Below, piece after piece: positions 50,883 to 58,249 of a stretch of DNA of 64,000 bases. A model generated the notes under the pieces. That model ran no database searches. It worked only from the letters and a program-made list of their open reading frames with translations, and was not told where the DNA came from. Numbering within the stretch: position 1 is the stretch's first letter; each line of letters begins with the position of its first letter. This DNA comes from JALZKA01 sp033856515 (lineage in GTDB: Bacteria; Actinomycetota; Thermoleophilia; Solirubrobacterales; 70-9). The stretch is from contig JAWVEY010000008.1 in NCBI GenBank assembly GCA_033856515.1, positions 62,001 to 126,000 of the forward strand, given 5' to 3'. A program made the position numbers and the translations under genes.

Positions 50883-51919
50883 GGAAACCGACTCGAAACG
50901 AGGCGCTGGTCGCCGCAGGCCTAGCCGGCGCGGCAGCGCTCAACGCACGCTGGAACGCGAAGCGCGCCGGCGCCGCGAGCAAGGTCCGTCGCGCCCAATC
51001 CGAGTCGGGGCGGCCCGTCAGCGTTCACGGTGCCGACGGCGGCTACCGCTACGTGCGAGTCCACGGCGCGGATAACTTGCCCACCCTCGTCCTGGTCCAC
51101 GGCTGGGTCGAGACGTCTGAGCTATGGCACCGCCAAGTTGAAGGGCTCGCGGATGAGTTCCGCATCGTCACTTACGACCACAGGGGCCACGGCCTCTCCG
51201 AGGAGGCACGGGACGACGACTACTCGTTCGAGGCTCTTGCTCAAGACCTCCAACTCGTCCTCGAAGCCACGGCGGTAGAAGGCGAGCTGCCGATCGTCGC
51301 CGGTCACTCCCTTGGCGCCATGACCCTCGCCGCCTGGGGCCAGGCCCACCGCGGCTCGGTGAAAGACCAAATTCGCGGAGCCGCCTTCATCTCCACCGGG
51401 CTCGAGGATCTCAACACCGAGAGCACCGTGGTCCGCCCTCTTCCCGGCCCCTTCGGCACCGCACAGGGAAAGATCGCGGACGCGATCCTCGGCGCGCCCG
51501 GCTCAATCCGATCAGTTCCAATTCCCATCGGGCGCGCAGTCGCCGCGTACGTCGCACTCGCTCCCCACGCGCACGACGAGGACATAGAGCTCGTACTGCG
51601 CATGGCCCTCGATTGCCGACACCGCGCCCGCGCGGGTTGTGGAATCTCCATGTCCCGAATGAAGCTTCTCGCAGAGCTCGACGCGCTCGACGTCCCCGCA
51701 GTCGTGGTAGCCGGCGAGCTCGACCGCCTCACTCCGGTCGCCCACGCCGAGAAGATCGACCGGGGCCTCCCCCACTCCGTCGGACTTTACGTCTCGCCCA
51801 CCTCCGGCCACACCACACCGCTCGAGTGCCCCGAGCTCGTGCACGAGGCGCTCCGCGACCTGGCCGCGGTGAGTGGCAAGGGCAAGCTCGCCGAGCGCGA
51901 GCGCGAGCTCGCCGCTTAG
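50879..51919 (+). CDS. Alpha/beta hydrolase
   Basis: Encodes 346 residues from ATG 50879. After a basic N terminus with a short hydrophobic stretch (LVAAGLAGAAALNARW) comes the hydrolase core: oxyanion region LVHGWVETSELWHRQ, DHRGHGLSEE, the Ser nucleophile in VAGHSLGAMTLAAW, an acid in VVAGELDRLTPVAHA and His in TSGHTTPLECPEL. It is probably an esterase or lipase-like enzyme near the membrane. The operon position, coupled by ATGA to the membrane peptide, implies a shared task under the MerR regulator. Confidence 0.9.
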   Translation: MRKPTRNEALVAAGLAGAAALNARWNAKRAGAASKVRRAQSESGRPVSVHGADGGYRYVRVHGADNLPTLVLVHGWVETSELWHRQVEGLADEFRIVTYDHRGHGLSEEARDDDYSFEALAQDLQLVLEATAVEGELPIVAGHSLGAMTLAAWGQAHRGSVKDQIRGAAFISTGLEDLNTESTVVRPLPGPFGTAQGKIADAILGAPGSIRSVPIPIGRAVAAYVALAPHAHDEDIELVLRMALDCRHRARAGCGISMSRMKLLAELDALDVPAVVVAGELDRLTPVAHAEKIDRGLPHSVGLYVSPTSGHTTPLECPELVHEALRDLAAVSGKGKLAERERELAA

Positions 51920-52896
51920 GCGTCCGGCGCCGGAGCCCAGCTCTCCGGGTGGTCCCGGTACCACTCGATCGTGCGCTCCAGGCCCTCGTCGAGCCCGACC
52001 TCGGGCTCCCAGCCGAGCGTCTCCCGCAGCTTCGTCGGGTCGACGTACTGCTTGTCGATCTCTCCGTCTGGATTGCCGGTGCCGCGGATGTCGGGTTCGA
52101 CTCCCGTGCCGGCGAGACGCGCGATCGTCTCAATCACCTCGAGTACCGGGTATGAGCGCCCGCCGCCCGCGTTGAACGCCTCGCCCCGAACGTCGTCGCG
52201 GTCGAGCCCGCCGGCGATCGCCAGATACGCCGAGGCGGCGTCCTCGACGTAGAGGAAGTCGCGCTCCGGCGAGCCGTCCGAACGAAGGACGGGTGCGCGG
52301 CCGTCTAGTGCAGCGCTCACCGCCTCGGGGATCAAGCGCGAGAAGTTGAGGTCCCCGCCGCCGTAGATGTTCGCGAACCGCGTCACCGCGATCGGCAGGC
52401 CATACGAGTGCCAGTACGAGCGGGCGATGAGATCCGCGGCGGCCTTCGAGGCCTCATAGGGAGCCGTTGGCTGAAGCGGGAAGTCCTCACGGTAGGGGAG
52501 CGTCTCGTGGGCGCCGTATGCCTTGTCCGACGATGCGAAGACGACCCGCTCGACGCCTTTGTCCAGACATGCCTGGAGGAGCGTCCACGTCCCGCGCACG
52601 TTCGACTCGAAGCCCTGCACTGGTGACTCCTGGACCGTCGAGACGATCGTCTCCGCGGCGAGGTGAAAGACGGTGTCGACTCCGTTGTCGGCGAGGACGC
52701 GCTCGAGCTCGGCCGCGTCGCAGAGATCGCCCTCGACCTGGACCAGATCCTCCTCGATGCCGAGCATGCCGACGGCCGACGGCTTCTCCGTCACGCGCCG
52801 CTTGTCGAACGAGACGACCGTGTCGCCGCGCTCCACGAGCGCCTTGGCGAGCCAGCCGCCGACGAATCCGCGAGCGCCGGTTACAAGGGATGTCAT
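51916..52896 (-). CDS. NAD-dependent epimerase/dehydratase, CDP-glucose 4,6-dehydratase-like
   Basis: Encodes 326 residues. The extended SDR features are LVTGARGFVGGWLAKAL (NAD loop), FHLAAETIVSTV, VVFASSDKAYGAHETLPYRED and PYEASKAAADLIARSYWHSYGLP with the Tyr-x3-Lys pair. SSDKAYG is typical of CDP-glucose 4,6-dehydratase (RfbG), and the neighbouring cytidylyltransferase supports that. It makes CDP-4-keto-6-deoxyglucose for deoxysugars. The stop overlaps the convergent hydrolase by 4 bases. A small hairpin ggggc-ttt-gcccc lies just before the start. Confidence 0.85.
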   Translation of the reverse strand: MTSLVTGARGFVGGWLAKALVERGDTVVSFDKRRVTEKPSAVGMLGIEEDLVQVEGDLCDAAELERVLADNGVDTVFHLAAETIVSTVQESPVQGFESNVRGTWTLLQACLDKGVERVVFASSDKAYGAHETLPYREDFPLQPTAPYEASKAAADLIARSYWHSYGLPIAVTRFANIYGGGDLNFSRLIPEAVSAALDGRAPVLRSDGSPERDFLYVEDAASAYLAIAGGLDRDDVRGEAFNAGGGRSYPVLEVIETIARLAGTGVEPDIRGTGNPDGEIDKQYVDPTKLRETLGWEPEVGLDEGLERTIEWYRDHPESWAPAPDA

Positions 52897-52942
52897 GAGG
52901 GGCTTTGCCCCGAAAGCAGCGTGTGTCGGTGGTTATCTGGGG

Positions 52943-53698
52943 TCATGCTTCTGCCGGATCGCGGTCCCAGATCTGCCATGGGGCCTGGCCGCCGTTCCAC
53001 AGGTCGTTGAGGACGACGGCGTCCTTGTAGGTGTCCATGCAGTCCCAGAAGCCGTCGTGCCGGTAAGCGGCAAGCTGCCCCTCGCCCGCGGCAGTCTCCA
53101 GCGGCTCGCGCTCGAGCACCGCGTCATCCGCCACCCAGTCGAGGAACGTCGGCTCGCAGCAGAAGAAGCCGCCGTTGATCCAGTAATCGAGCCGCGGCTT
53201 CTCCTCGAAGCCGCCGATGCGGTCCTCGTCGTCGATCACCGCGATCCCCCACTGGCTGTACGGGCGAACGACCGTCATCGTCGCCGCGGCGCCCTTGGCC
53301 GCGTGGAATTCCAGGAGCGTTGCCAGATCTATGTCCGCAACGCCGTCCGCATACGTCAGGCAAAAGGTTCCCCCGCCGAGGACGTCGGCGGCGCGTGCGA
53401 CGCGGCCACCGGTCGGAGTGTCCTGGCCCGTGTCGAGGCACGTGATCTCGATCGGCTCGCCCCAATCCTCGGCGGTCACGAACTCCTCGATCATCTCGCC
53501 GAGGTACCCCGTCAGGAGCACAAAGCGGCGAAACCCCTGGGCGGCGTAGATGTGGATCACGTGCCAGAGAATCGGCTTGCTGCCGATCTCGACCAGGGCC
53601 TTCGGGATCGCGTGGGTCTGCTCGCGTAAGCGTGTGCCTCTGCCTCCGCAGAGGATCGCGACGGGAATGTCCGCCGCTTGAGGTGGGTTAGCGCCCAC
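52943..53698 (-). CDS. rfbF: Glucose-1-phosphate cytidylyltransferase
   Basis: Encodes 251 residues from GTG 53698, overlapping the sulfur-carrier stop by 11 bases. Sugar nucleotidyltransferase motifs are VAILCGGRGTRLREQTHAIPKALVEIG, TGYLGEMIEEFV, CLDTGQDTPTGGRV and TYADGVADIDL. The TGQ-x-T-x-TGGR form and DGVADIDL point to the CTP-using RfbF group. It makes CDP-glucose for the dehydratase encoded next. Only these two CDP-sugar genes are present, so the end sugar is unknown. Confidence 0.88.
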   Translation of the reverse strand: MGANPPQAADIPVAILCGGRGTRLREQTHAIPKALVEIGSKPILWHVIHIYAAQGFRRFVLLTGYLGEMIEEFVTAEDWGEPIEITCLDTGQDTPTGGRVARAADVLGGGTFCLTYADGVADIDLATLLEFHAAKGAAATMTVVRPYSQWGIAVIDDEDRIGGFEEKPRLDYWINGGFFCCEPTFLDWVADDAVLEREPLETAAGEGQLAAYRHDGFWDCMDTYKDAVVLNDLWNGGQAPWQIWDRDPAEA

Positions 53699-53963
53699 CG
53701 GCGACGGCCGGAAGGATCGTCACTTCGTCGCCGTCGGTGAGCTCGGTCTCCAGCCCCTCCTGAAAGCGGATGTCCTCGCCGGAGACGTAGACGTTGACGA
53801 AGCGGCGAAGGGTGCCGTCCTCGGTGATGCGCTCGCGCAGGCCGTCATGCTGGTCGAACACGGCGTCGAGCGCTTCGCCGACGGTTCCGCCCTCAACCTC
53901 GACTTCGCCCTCACCGCCCGTGGCCGGGCGAAGCTGACTCGGGATCTTGACTGTGACGGCCAT
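53688..53963 (-). CDS. MoaD/ThiS-like sulfur-carrier protein
   Basis: Encodes 91 residues. The ubiquitin-like fold is evident: VTVKIPSQLRP at the start, GGTVGEALDAVFDQHDGLRERI, FVNVYVSGEDIRFQEGLETELTDGDEVTILPAVAGGR at the end. The C-terminal ILPAVAGG matches CysO of Mycobacterium, a carrier whose terminal Gly becomes a thiocarboxylate for cysteine synthesis. Here one extra Arg follows GG, so a protease must remove it before activation. It follows thrC by 23 bases. Alternatives are a MoaD for molybdopterin (no moa genes nearby) or a homocysteine carrier. Confidence 0.88.
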   Translation of the reverse strand: MAVTVKIPSQLRPATGGEGEVEVEGGTVGEALDAVFDQHDGLRERITEDGTLRRFVNVYVSGEDIRFQEGLETELTDGDEVTILPAVAGGR

Positions 53964-53986
53964 CGAGCGGAAATCTACCGGAGGAG

Positions 53987-55216
53987 CTAGGCCGACGCCG
54001 CAGCCGCCAGCGCCTCATCCAGCGACTCGATCCGCGGCTCGATCTCGTACATGTGGTGCCCTTCGCGCACGGCGTCGAGAGTCTTCAGGCCTTCGCCTGT
54101 GATGTAGGCCACGACGCGCTCGTCCCGCGAGATGTCGCCACGCTCGGCGAGTTTCGCCAGGGTTGCGACCGTGACGCCGCCGGCGGTCTCAGTGAAGATC
54201 CCCGTCGTCTCGGCGAGTAGGCGGATGCCTGCGCGGATCTCGTCGTCGGTCACCTGATCAATTCCACCGCCGGTCTGCTTCGCCAGCTCGAGCGCGTAGG
54301 GGCCATCGGCGGGATTGCCGATTGCCAGCGACTTGGCGATCGTGTCCGGCTTCTGCGGCTTGCATACGTCCCAGCCCTCGGCCCACGCGGTGGCGACCGG
54401 CGAGCAGCCGCTCGCCTGGGCGCCGTTGAACGTTGGCAGCTCGCCCGAAACTAGGCCAAGGTCGAGCCACTCGGTGAAGCCGCGGCCGATCTTCGTGAAG
54501 AGCGACCCCGACGCGATCGGTGCGACGACGCGGTCCGGGAGCGTCCAACCAAGCTGCTCGACGGTCTCGTACGCGAGCGTCTTCGAGCCCTCCGCGTAGT
54601 ACGGGCGCAGGTTCACGTTGACGAACGCCCAGGGACGCTCCTCGCACAGCTCGGTGCACAGCCGGTTGACGTCGTCGTAGTTGCCGTGGACGCCGACCAG
54701 GTTCGTCCCGTAGACGCCGGTGGCGAGAAGCTTTTGCTCCTCGAGATTTGCGGGCACGAAGACATAGGAGTCGAGGCCCGCCGCCGCGGCATGGGCAGCC
54801 ACAGCGTTGGCGAGGTTGCCGGTGGACGCACACGCGACCGTGTCGAAGCCCAGCTCCTGGGCCTTCGCCACGGCTACGGCAACAACTCGGTCCTTGAAGG
54901 AGTGAGTGGGGTTCGCCGCGTCGTTCTTCACCCACAGCTCGCCCAAACCGAGGCGCTCGGCGAGCCTGTCGGCCTTGACCAGCGGGGTCAGCCCGGGCTC
55001 GAGCGGATCGCGCGGACGGTCGGAGAACGGCAGAAAGTCGGCGTAGCGCCAGATACCAGCTGAACCAGCCTGGATCTTCCGCTTCAGCTCGGAAGCATCG
55101 GCGTCGCCGAAGTCATACGCGACCTCGAGCGGCCCGAAGCACGACTCGCAGACGTAGCGCGCCTCGAGCGGGTAGTCGGTCTTGCACTCCTTGCACCTGA
55201 GTGAGGTGGGTGCCAT
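53987..55216 (-). CDS. thrC: Threonine synthase-like PLP enzyme
   Basis: Encodes 409 residues. A zinc-ribbon start (RCKECKTDYPLEARYVCESCFGPLEV) and the fold-type II PLP core follow: PTHSFKDRVVAVAVAKAQELG with the PLP Lys, ASTGNLANAVAAHAA, the phosphate-binding stretch and GVTVATLAKL. The standard reaction is O-phosphohomoserine to threonine. The gene is under a SAM-I riboswitch and is followed by a sulfur carrier, so homocysteine or another sulfur product could be made instead; this is inference. GGAGG lies 10 bases before the ATG. Confidence 0.88.
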   Translation of the reverse strand: MAPTSLRCKECKTDYPLEARYVCESCFGPLEVAYDFGDADASELKRKIQAGSAGIWRYADFLPFSDRPRDPLEPGLTPLVKADRLAERLGLGELWVKNDAANPTHSFKDRVVAVAVAKAQELGFDTVACASTGNLANAVAAHAAAAGLDSYVFVPANLEEQKLLATGVYGTNLVGVHGNYDDVNRLCTELCEERPWAFVNVNLRPYYAEGSKTLAYETVEQLGWTLPDRVVAPIASGSLFTKIGRGFTEWLDLGLVSGELPTFNGAQASGCSPVATAWAEGWDVCKPQKPDTIAKSLAIGNPADGPYALELAKQTGGGIDQVTDDEIRAGIRLLAETTGIFTETAGGVTVATLAKLAERGDISRDERVVAYITGEGLKTLDAVREGHHMYEIEPRIESLDEALAAAASA

Positions 55217-55252
55217 ATGTCTTGGTCCTCCAGTCCGGTCGGTCGTTTAACG

Positions 55253-55283
55253 AAAAAGACCTCTGCTTTCGTAAACAGAGGTC
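55253..55283 (-). terminator. Intrinsic terminator of the thrC leader
   Basis: On the minus strand GACCTCTG (55283-55276), loop TTTACGAAAG, CAGAGGTC (55265-55258), then TTTTTCG. It lies between the SAM aptamer and the thrC start, so SAM binding would turn thrC off. A further 9-base stem, agtccggtc (55232-55240) with gaccggact (55286-55294), encloses it. Confidence 0.92.
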
Positions 55284-55298
55284 CTGACCGGACTTCCG

Positions 55299-55412
55299 TT
55301 CACATCTCCCAGGCTTGTCGCCTGCTGGAATTGGCACCTCGCTCGGATCCGAAGATCTCCGTTGGTTGCCGGGGTTTCATAGGGCCAGTCCCTCCACCCC
55401 TCTGGATGCAGC
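55299..55412 (-). ncRNA. SAM-I (S-box) riboswitch
   Basis: Read on the minus strand, the core has GGTGGAGGGACTGGCCC (55398-55382), GAAACCCCGGCAACC (55378-55364) and AGGTGCCAATTCCAGC (55339-55324), the three conserved blocks of SAM-I, closed by P1 GCATC / GATGT (near 55405-55410 and 55301-55306). A terminator and thrC follow. S-box RNAs bind S-adenosylmethionine and end transcription of methionine and sulfur genes when it is abundant. Confidence 0.95.
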
Positions 55413-55427
55413 GGTTATGTGCAAGGG

Positions 55428-55456
55428 ATCGTACCAGTGGAGGGGACGCCTCACAA
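55428..55456 (-). promoter_or_regulatory. Promoter of the SAM riboswitch / thrC transcript
   Basis: TTGTGA (55456-55451), a 17-base spacer and TACGAT (55433-55428) on the minus strand. The transcript would start near 55421, a few bases before the aptamer. Confidence 0.65.
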
Positions 55457-55508
55457 GCGGGGTAATCTGGTTGGACCATGCCCTGCGACGCGACACCCGA
55501 GCCGGCCG

Positions 55509-56519
55509 ATGCCGAGCCTTCCGAAGCCGAGACTGCGTCGCCCCGCCCGGGCGTCAATCGCCCCTGCGGCGACTGACCAGCAGGAACGCACTCCGCGCGT
55601 CGAGGTAATCGACCACGGCGGTTTCCGCTGGGTCAACATCGAGCGCCCCGGGCAGCTCGAGGCGGGATGGCTCGAGGAGCACTACGACTTCCACCCGCTC
55701 GACCTCGAGGACGTCCTGTCGCGCAACCAGCGCCCGAAGATCGACGAGTACCCCGACTACCTCTTCATCGTCCTCCACTTCCCGGTATTCGACCGCGCGG
55801 TCGGCCGTCTGAACGCCGGCGAGCTGGACCTCTTCGTCGGGCGTGACTTCGTGGTCACGATCCCCAACACGCCGCTCCAGCCGGTCGAGTACCTCTTCGA
55901 GCGCTGCCGCCAGAAGGAGGAGCTCCGCGAGCAGCTCTTCTCCAAGGGTTCCGGCTTCCTGCTCTATCGGATCGTCGACGACGGCTTCGACTACTGCTTC
56001 CCGATGCTGAGGAAAATCGGCAACAAGCTCGACGCGGTCGAGGACGAGATCTTCGAGGGAGCGGCCGAGGAGGTCGTCCGCGACATCTCCAACGTCAAGC
56101 AGGAGATCATCAACTTCCGCAAGGTGATCCGCCCGCAGCGCGCCGTGCTGCGCGACCTCGAGAACTCGAAGCAGCGCTTCCTGGCCCCGCCCGAGGGCGA
56201 AGAGCTCGAGATCTACTTCGACGACATCGGCGACGCGCACGAGCGGATCTGGGACATGCTCGAGAACTACAAGGAGGTCGTCGAGGCCCTCGACGACACG
56301 AACGAGTCGGTGATCTCCCACCGCGTCAACGAGATCCTGCGCGTGCTCACCTCGATCAGCGTCATCGTCCTGCCCCTCACGCTCGTCGCATCGATCTGGG
56401 GCATGAACGTCGGCGTACCCGGCGAGGGCGACTCCGAGGACTTCTTGGCCGTCGTAGGAGCCATGGTGGTGCTCCTCGTCGCGATGCTCGCGTTCTTCAA
56501 GCGCCGCGGCTGGCTCTAA
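55509..56519 (+). CDS. corA: CorA-family divalent cation transporter
   Basis: About 336 residues from ATG 55509; the start is uncertain, and no good ribosome site exists for it. The cytoplasmic funnel domain runs from VEVIDHGGFRWVNIE through long helices (NFRKVIRPQRAVLRDLE). Two C-terminal transmembrane helices follow, the first with the selectivity motif GMN (LVASIWGMNVGVPGEG). The family carries Mg, Co or Ni. An ATG at 55479 in another frame gives a 32-codon acidic peptide whose composition looks more like a normal CorA N terminus; a frameshift near 55570 is possible. The stop overlaps the convergent gene by 4 bases. Confidence 0.88.
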   Translation: MPSLPKPRLRRPARASIAPAATDQQERTPRVEVIDHGGFRWVNIERPGQLEAGWLEEHYDFHPLDLEDVLSRNQRPKIDEYPDYLFIVLHFPVFDRAVGRLNAGELDLFVGRDFVVTIPNTPLQPVEYLFERCRQKEELREQLFSKGSGFLLYRIVDDGFDYCFPMLRKIGNKLDAVEDEIFEGAAEEVVRDISNVKQEIINFRKVIRPQRAVLRDLENSKQRFLAPPEGEELEIYFDDIGDAHERIWDMLENYKEVVEALDDTNESVISHRVNEILRVLTSISVIVLPLTLVASIWGMNVGVPGEGDSEDFLAVVGAMVVLLVAMLAFFKRRGWL

Positions 56520-57712
56520 GGCGCACGCCGGCGGTCGAAGATCACCTCGCCGACGATCTCGCAGTTCTTCACGTGGTCGAATGAGTCCACGCTCGCGGCG
56601 TCCTCTCCCTCGCCACAATCGACTTCGTCCACCTCGCCGTCGGCCGCGCGAACGTAGTCGTCGTCCAGGCCGCTATCGAGGTCGTCCTCTCCCCCTCCAC
56701 CGATGAGTTTGTCCTCGCCGCGCTTCGTCTTCAGGACCTCATCGCCGTCGCCGCCTTCGAGCACATCGTTGCCGGGGCCGTAGTTCGTCGGGATCTCGTC
56801 GTTGATGACTTTGCTCTGGATCGTGACGCGCTCCACGTCGAGCATGTCGCGCTCTCCATCCACGCCGTCATTGGGCTTGCCGTCGAGAGAGAGCTTGCAG
56901 CCGCCGCAGAGATAGAGGGCCGAGTCTGTCCCGCCCTGGCCGAGCAGGACGTCCTTGCCGTCCGGCTCAGAGGGCGGCGGGTACTCGACGATCAGCTGGT
57001 CGTTGTCCGGGCCCCCCGCGGCACCGTCCGCGCCCTGGCCTGGCGTGAGCTCGTCCCTGCCTTGACCGCCTAGCAGGAGGTCGCTGCCAGCCCCTCCCCC
57101 GAGGCCGTCGCCTCCACTCCCTCCAACGAGGGCGTCATGGCCTGGACCACCCTCGATGAAGTCCGGCCGATTGCTGCCGTCGACGCGATCGTTGCCCTGG
57201 CCGGCAATGACGAAACAACTTCCGTGTCCGGCGATGCTGCCCTGATAGTCGACGAGGCGGATGCGGTCGTCACCATCCTCGCCGTCTGGACACGAATAGG
57301 CCGAGATGCTTGTGATCTTGTCGTTCCCGTTGCCGCCATCGACGACGACCGGGTCGGCGTACCTGCCGGTCTCGGGCTCAACGAGATCAGAGCCGTCGAA
57401 TCGGTCGTTCTCGTCGCCCAGGTCGACGTCGACGCGTGGGCGCTCGCTTGTCGTGCAGATGGCGCCTAGATCGGTCGCCTCGCATCCGGCGCCGAGGGTC
57501 GTGGGCCCGAGATCTCGGACGGACACCCGCCAGTCATTGCCGCTGCGAACCAGGGTCATCCCGACGTCCTGCTCCTCCCCGTCGGCGGCGATGTAGGTGA
57601 CCGCCTCCTGCCCGAAGGTCTCGCGCACGTCCAGCGTGGCCGCATCAGCAGACGCCGGAAGCACCACGCCCATGGCTATCACCAGTCCAGCGAGTACCCC
57701 TGCAGATCTCAC
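56516..57712 (-). CDS. Secreted RTX-like calcium-binding repeat protein
   Basis: Encodes 398 residues from GTG 57712. A signal peptide (VLAGLVIAMGVVLPASADA) leads to a first beta domain and then Gly/Asp-rich nonapeptide turns of the RTX type (GGNGNDKI, GQGNDRVDG, GGPGHDALVGG, GGGAGSDLLLGGQGRDEL, GPGNDVLEGGDGDEVL) suited to a calcium beta roll. Several Cys suggest disulfides. No catalytic domain is seen. Secretion is expected, target unknown. It is convergent with corA and overlaps it by 4 bases. Confidence 0.85.
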   Translation of the reverse strand: MRSAGVLAGLVIAMGVVLPASADAATLDVRETFGQEAVTYIAADGEEQDVGMTLVRSGNDWRVSVRDLGPTTLGAGCEATDLGAICTTSERPRVDVDLGDENDRFDGSDLVEPETGRYADPVVVDGGNGNDKITSISAYSCPDGEDGDDRIRLVDYQGSIAGHGSCFVIAGQGNDRVDGSNRPDFIEGGPGHDALVGGSGGDGLGGGAGSDLLLGGQGRDELTPGQGADGAAGGPDNDQLIVEYPPPSEPDGKDVLLGQGGTDSALYLCGGCKLSLDGKPNDGVDGERDMLDVERVTIQSKVINDEIPTNYGPGNDVLEGGDGDEVLKTKRGEDKLIGGGGEDDLDSGLDDDYVRAADGEVDEVDCGEGEDAASVDSFDHVKNCEIVGEVIFDRRRAP

Positions 57713-57754
57713 GTCCCAAATGGTCTCACACGCCGCTCTTTAGGATTCGGCTGT

Positions 57755-58249
57755 CTGGCCTCGAAGCACTACATCTGGGCGCCGTGGCGCCTCAAGTACG
57801 TGAAGGACGCCTCCAAGGACCTCGAGGAGGAGTGCATCTTCTGCGCGAAGCCCGCGGAGGATGACGACGTCGCGAACCTGATCGTCCACCGCGGCGAGAG
57901 CTGCTTCGTGATCTTGAACCTCTACCCGTACACGAACGGGCACCTGATGATCGCTCCGTTCGAACACGTCGGGCGCATCCAGGACATCCCAGTCGAGACG
58001 ACGGCCGAGATGATGGCGCTCTCCCAGCGGGCGATCTCGGTCCTCCAGGCGAAGTACGAGCCGCACGGATTCAACGTCGGCTTCAACCAGGGGCGGGTGG
58101 CCGGCGCTGGCGTCGAGCATCACATCCACATGCACGTCGTCCCGCGCTGGGGCGGCGATACCAACTTCATGCCTGTCCTCGCGGATACGCGCGTGATGCC
58201 CCAGACGCTCGAGCAGACCTACGAGGCGCTCAAGGGCGAACTCGGTTGA
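57755..58249 (+). CDS. HIT-family hydrolase (AP4A phosphorylase-like)
   Basis: Encodes about 164 residues if initiation is at CTG 57755 (ASKHYIWAPWRLKYVKDASKD), the only initiator-like codon that keeps the family motif WAPWRLKYV; AGGA lies about 10 bases upstream. The first standard start, GTG 57800, removes that motif and leaves 149 residues. The core has the zinc pair CIFC, NLYPYTNGHLMIAPFEH and the HIT triad HHIHMHVVPRWGGD. These enzymes act on diadenosine polyphosphates and adenylates. It overlaps the mutase start. Confidence 0.85.
   Translation: MASKHYIWAPWRLKYVKDASKDLEEECIFCAKPAEDDDVANLIVHRGESCFVILNLYPYTNGHLMIAPFEHVGRIQDIPVETTAEMMALSQRAISVLQAKYEPHGFNVGFNQGRVAGAGVEHHIHMHVVPRWGGDTNFMPVLADTRVMPQTLEQTYEALKGELG

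Noticed and set aside
52085..52110. Sequence gggttcgactcccg that looks like a tRNA T arm
   Set aside because: It lies inside the epimerase coding region and no acceptor, D or anticodon arms surround it.
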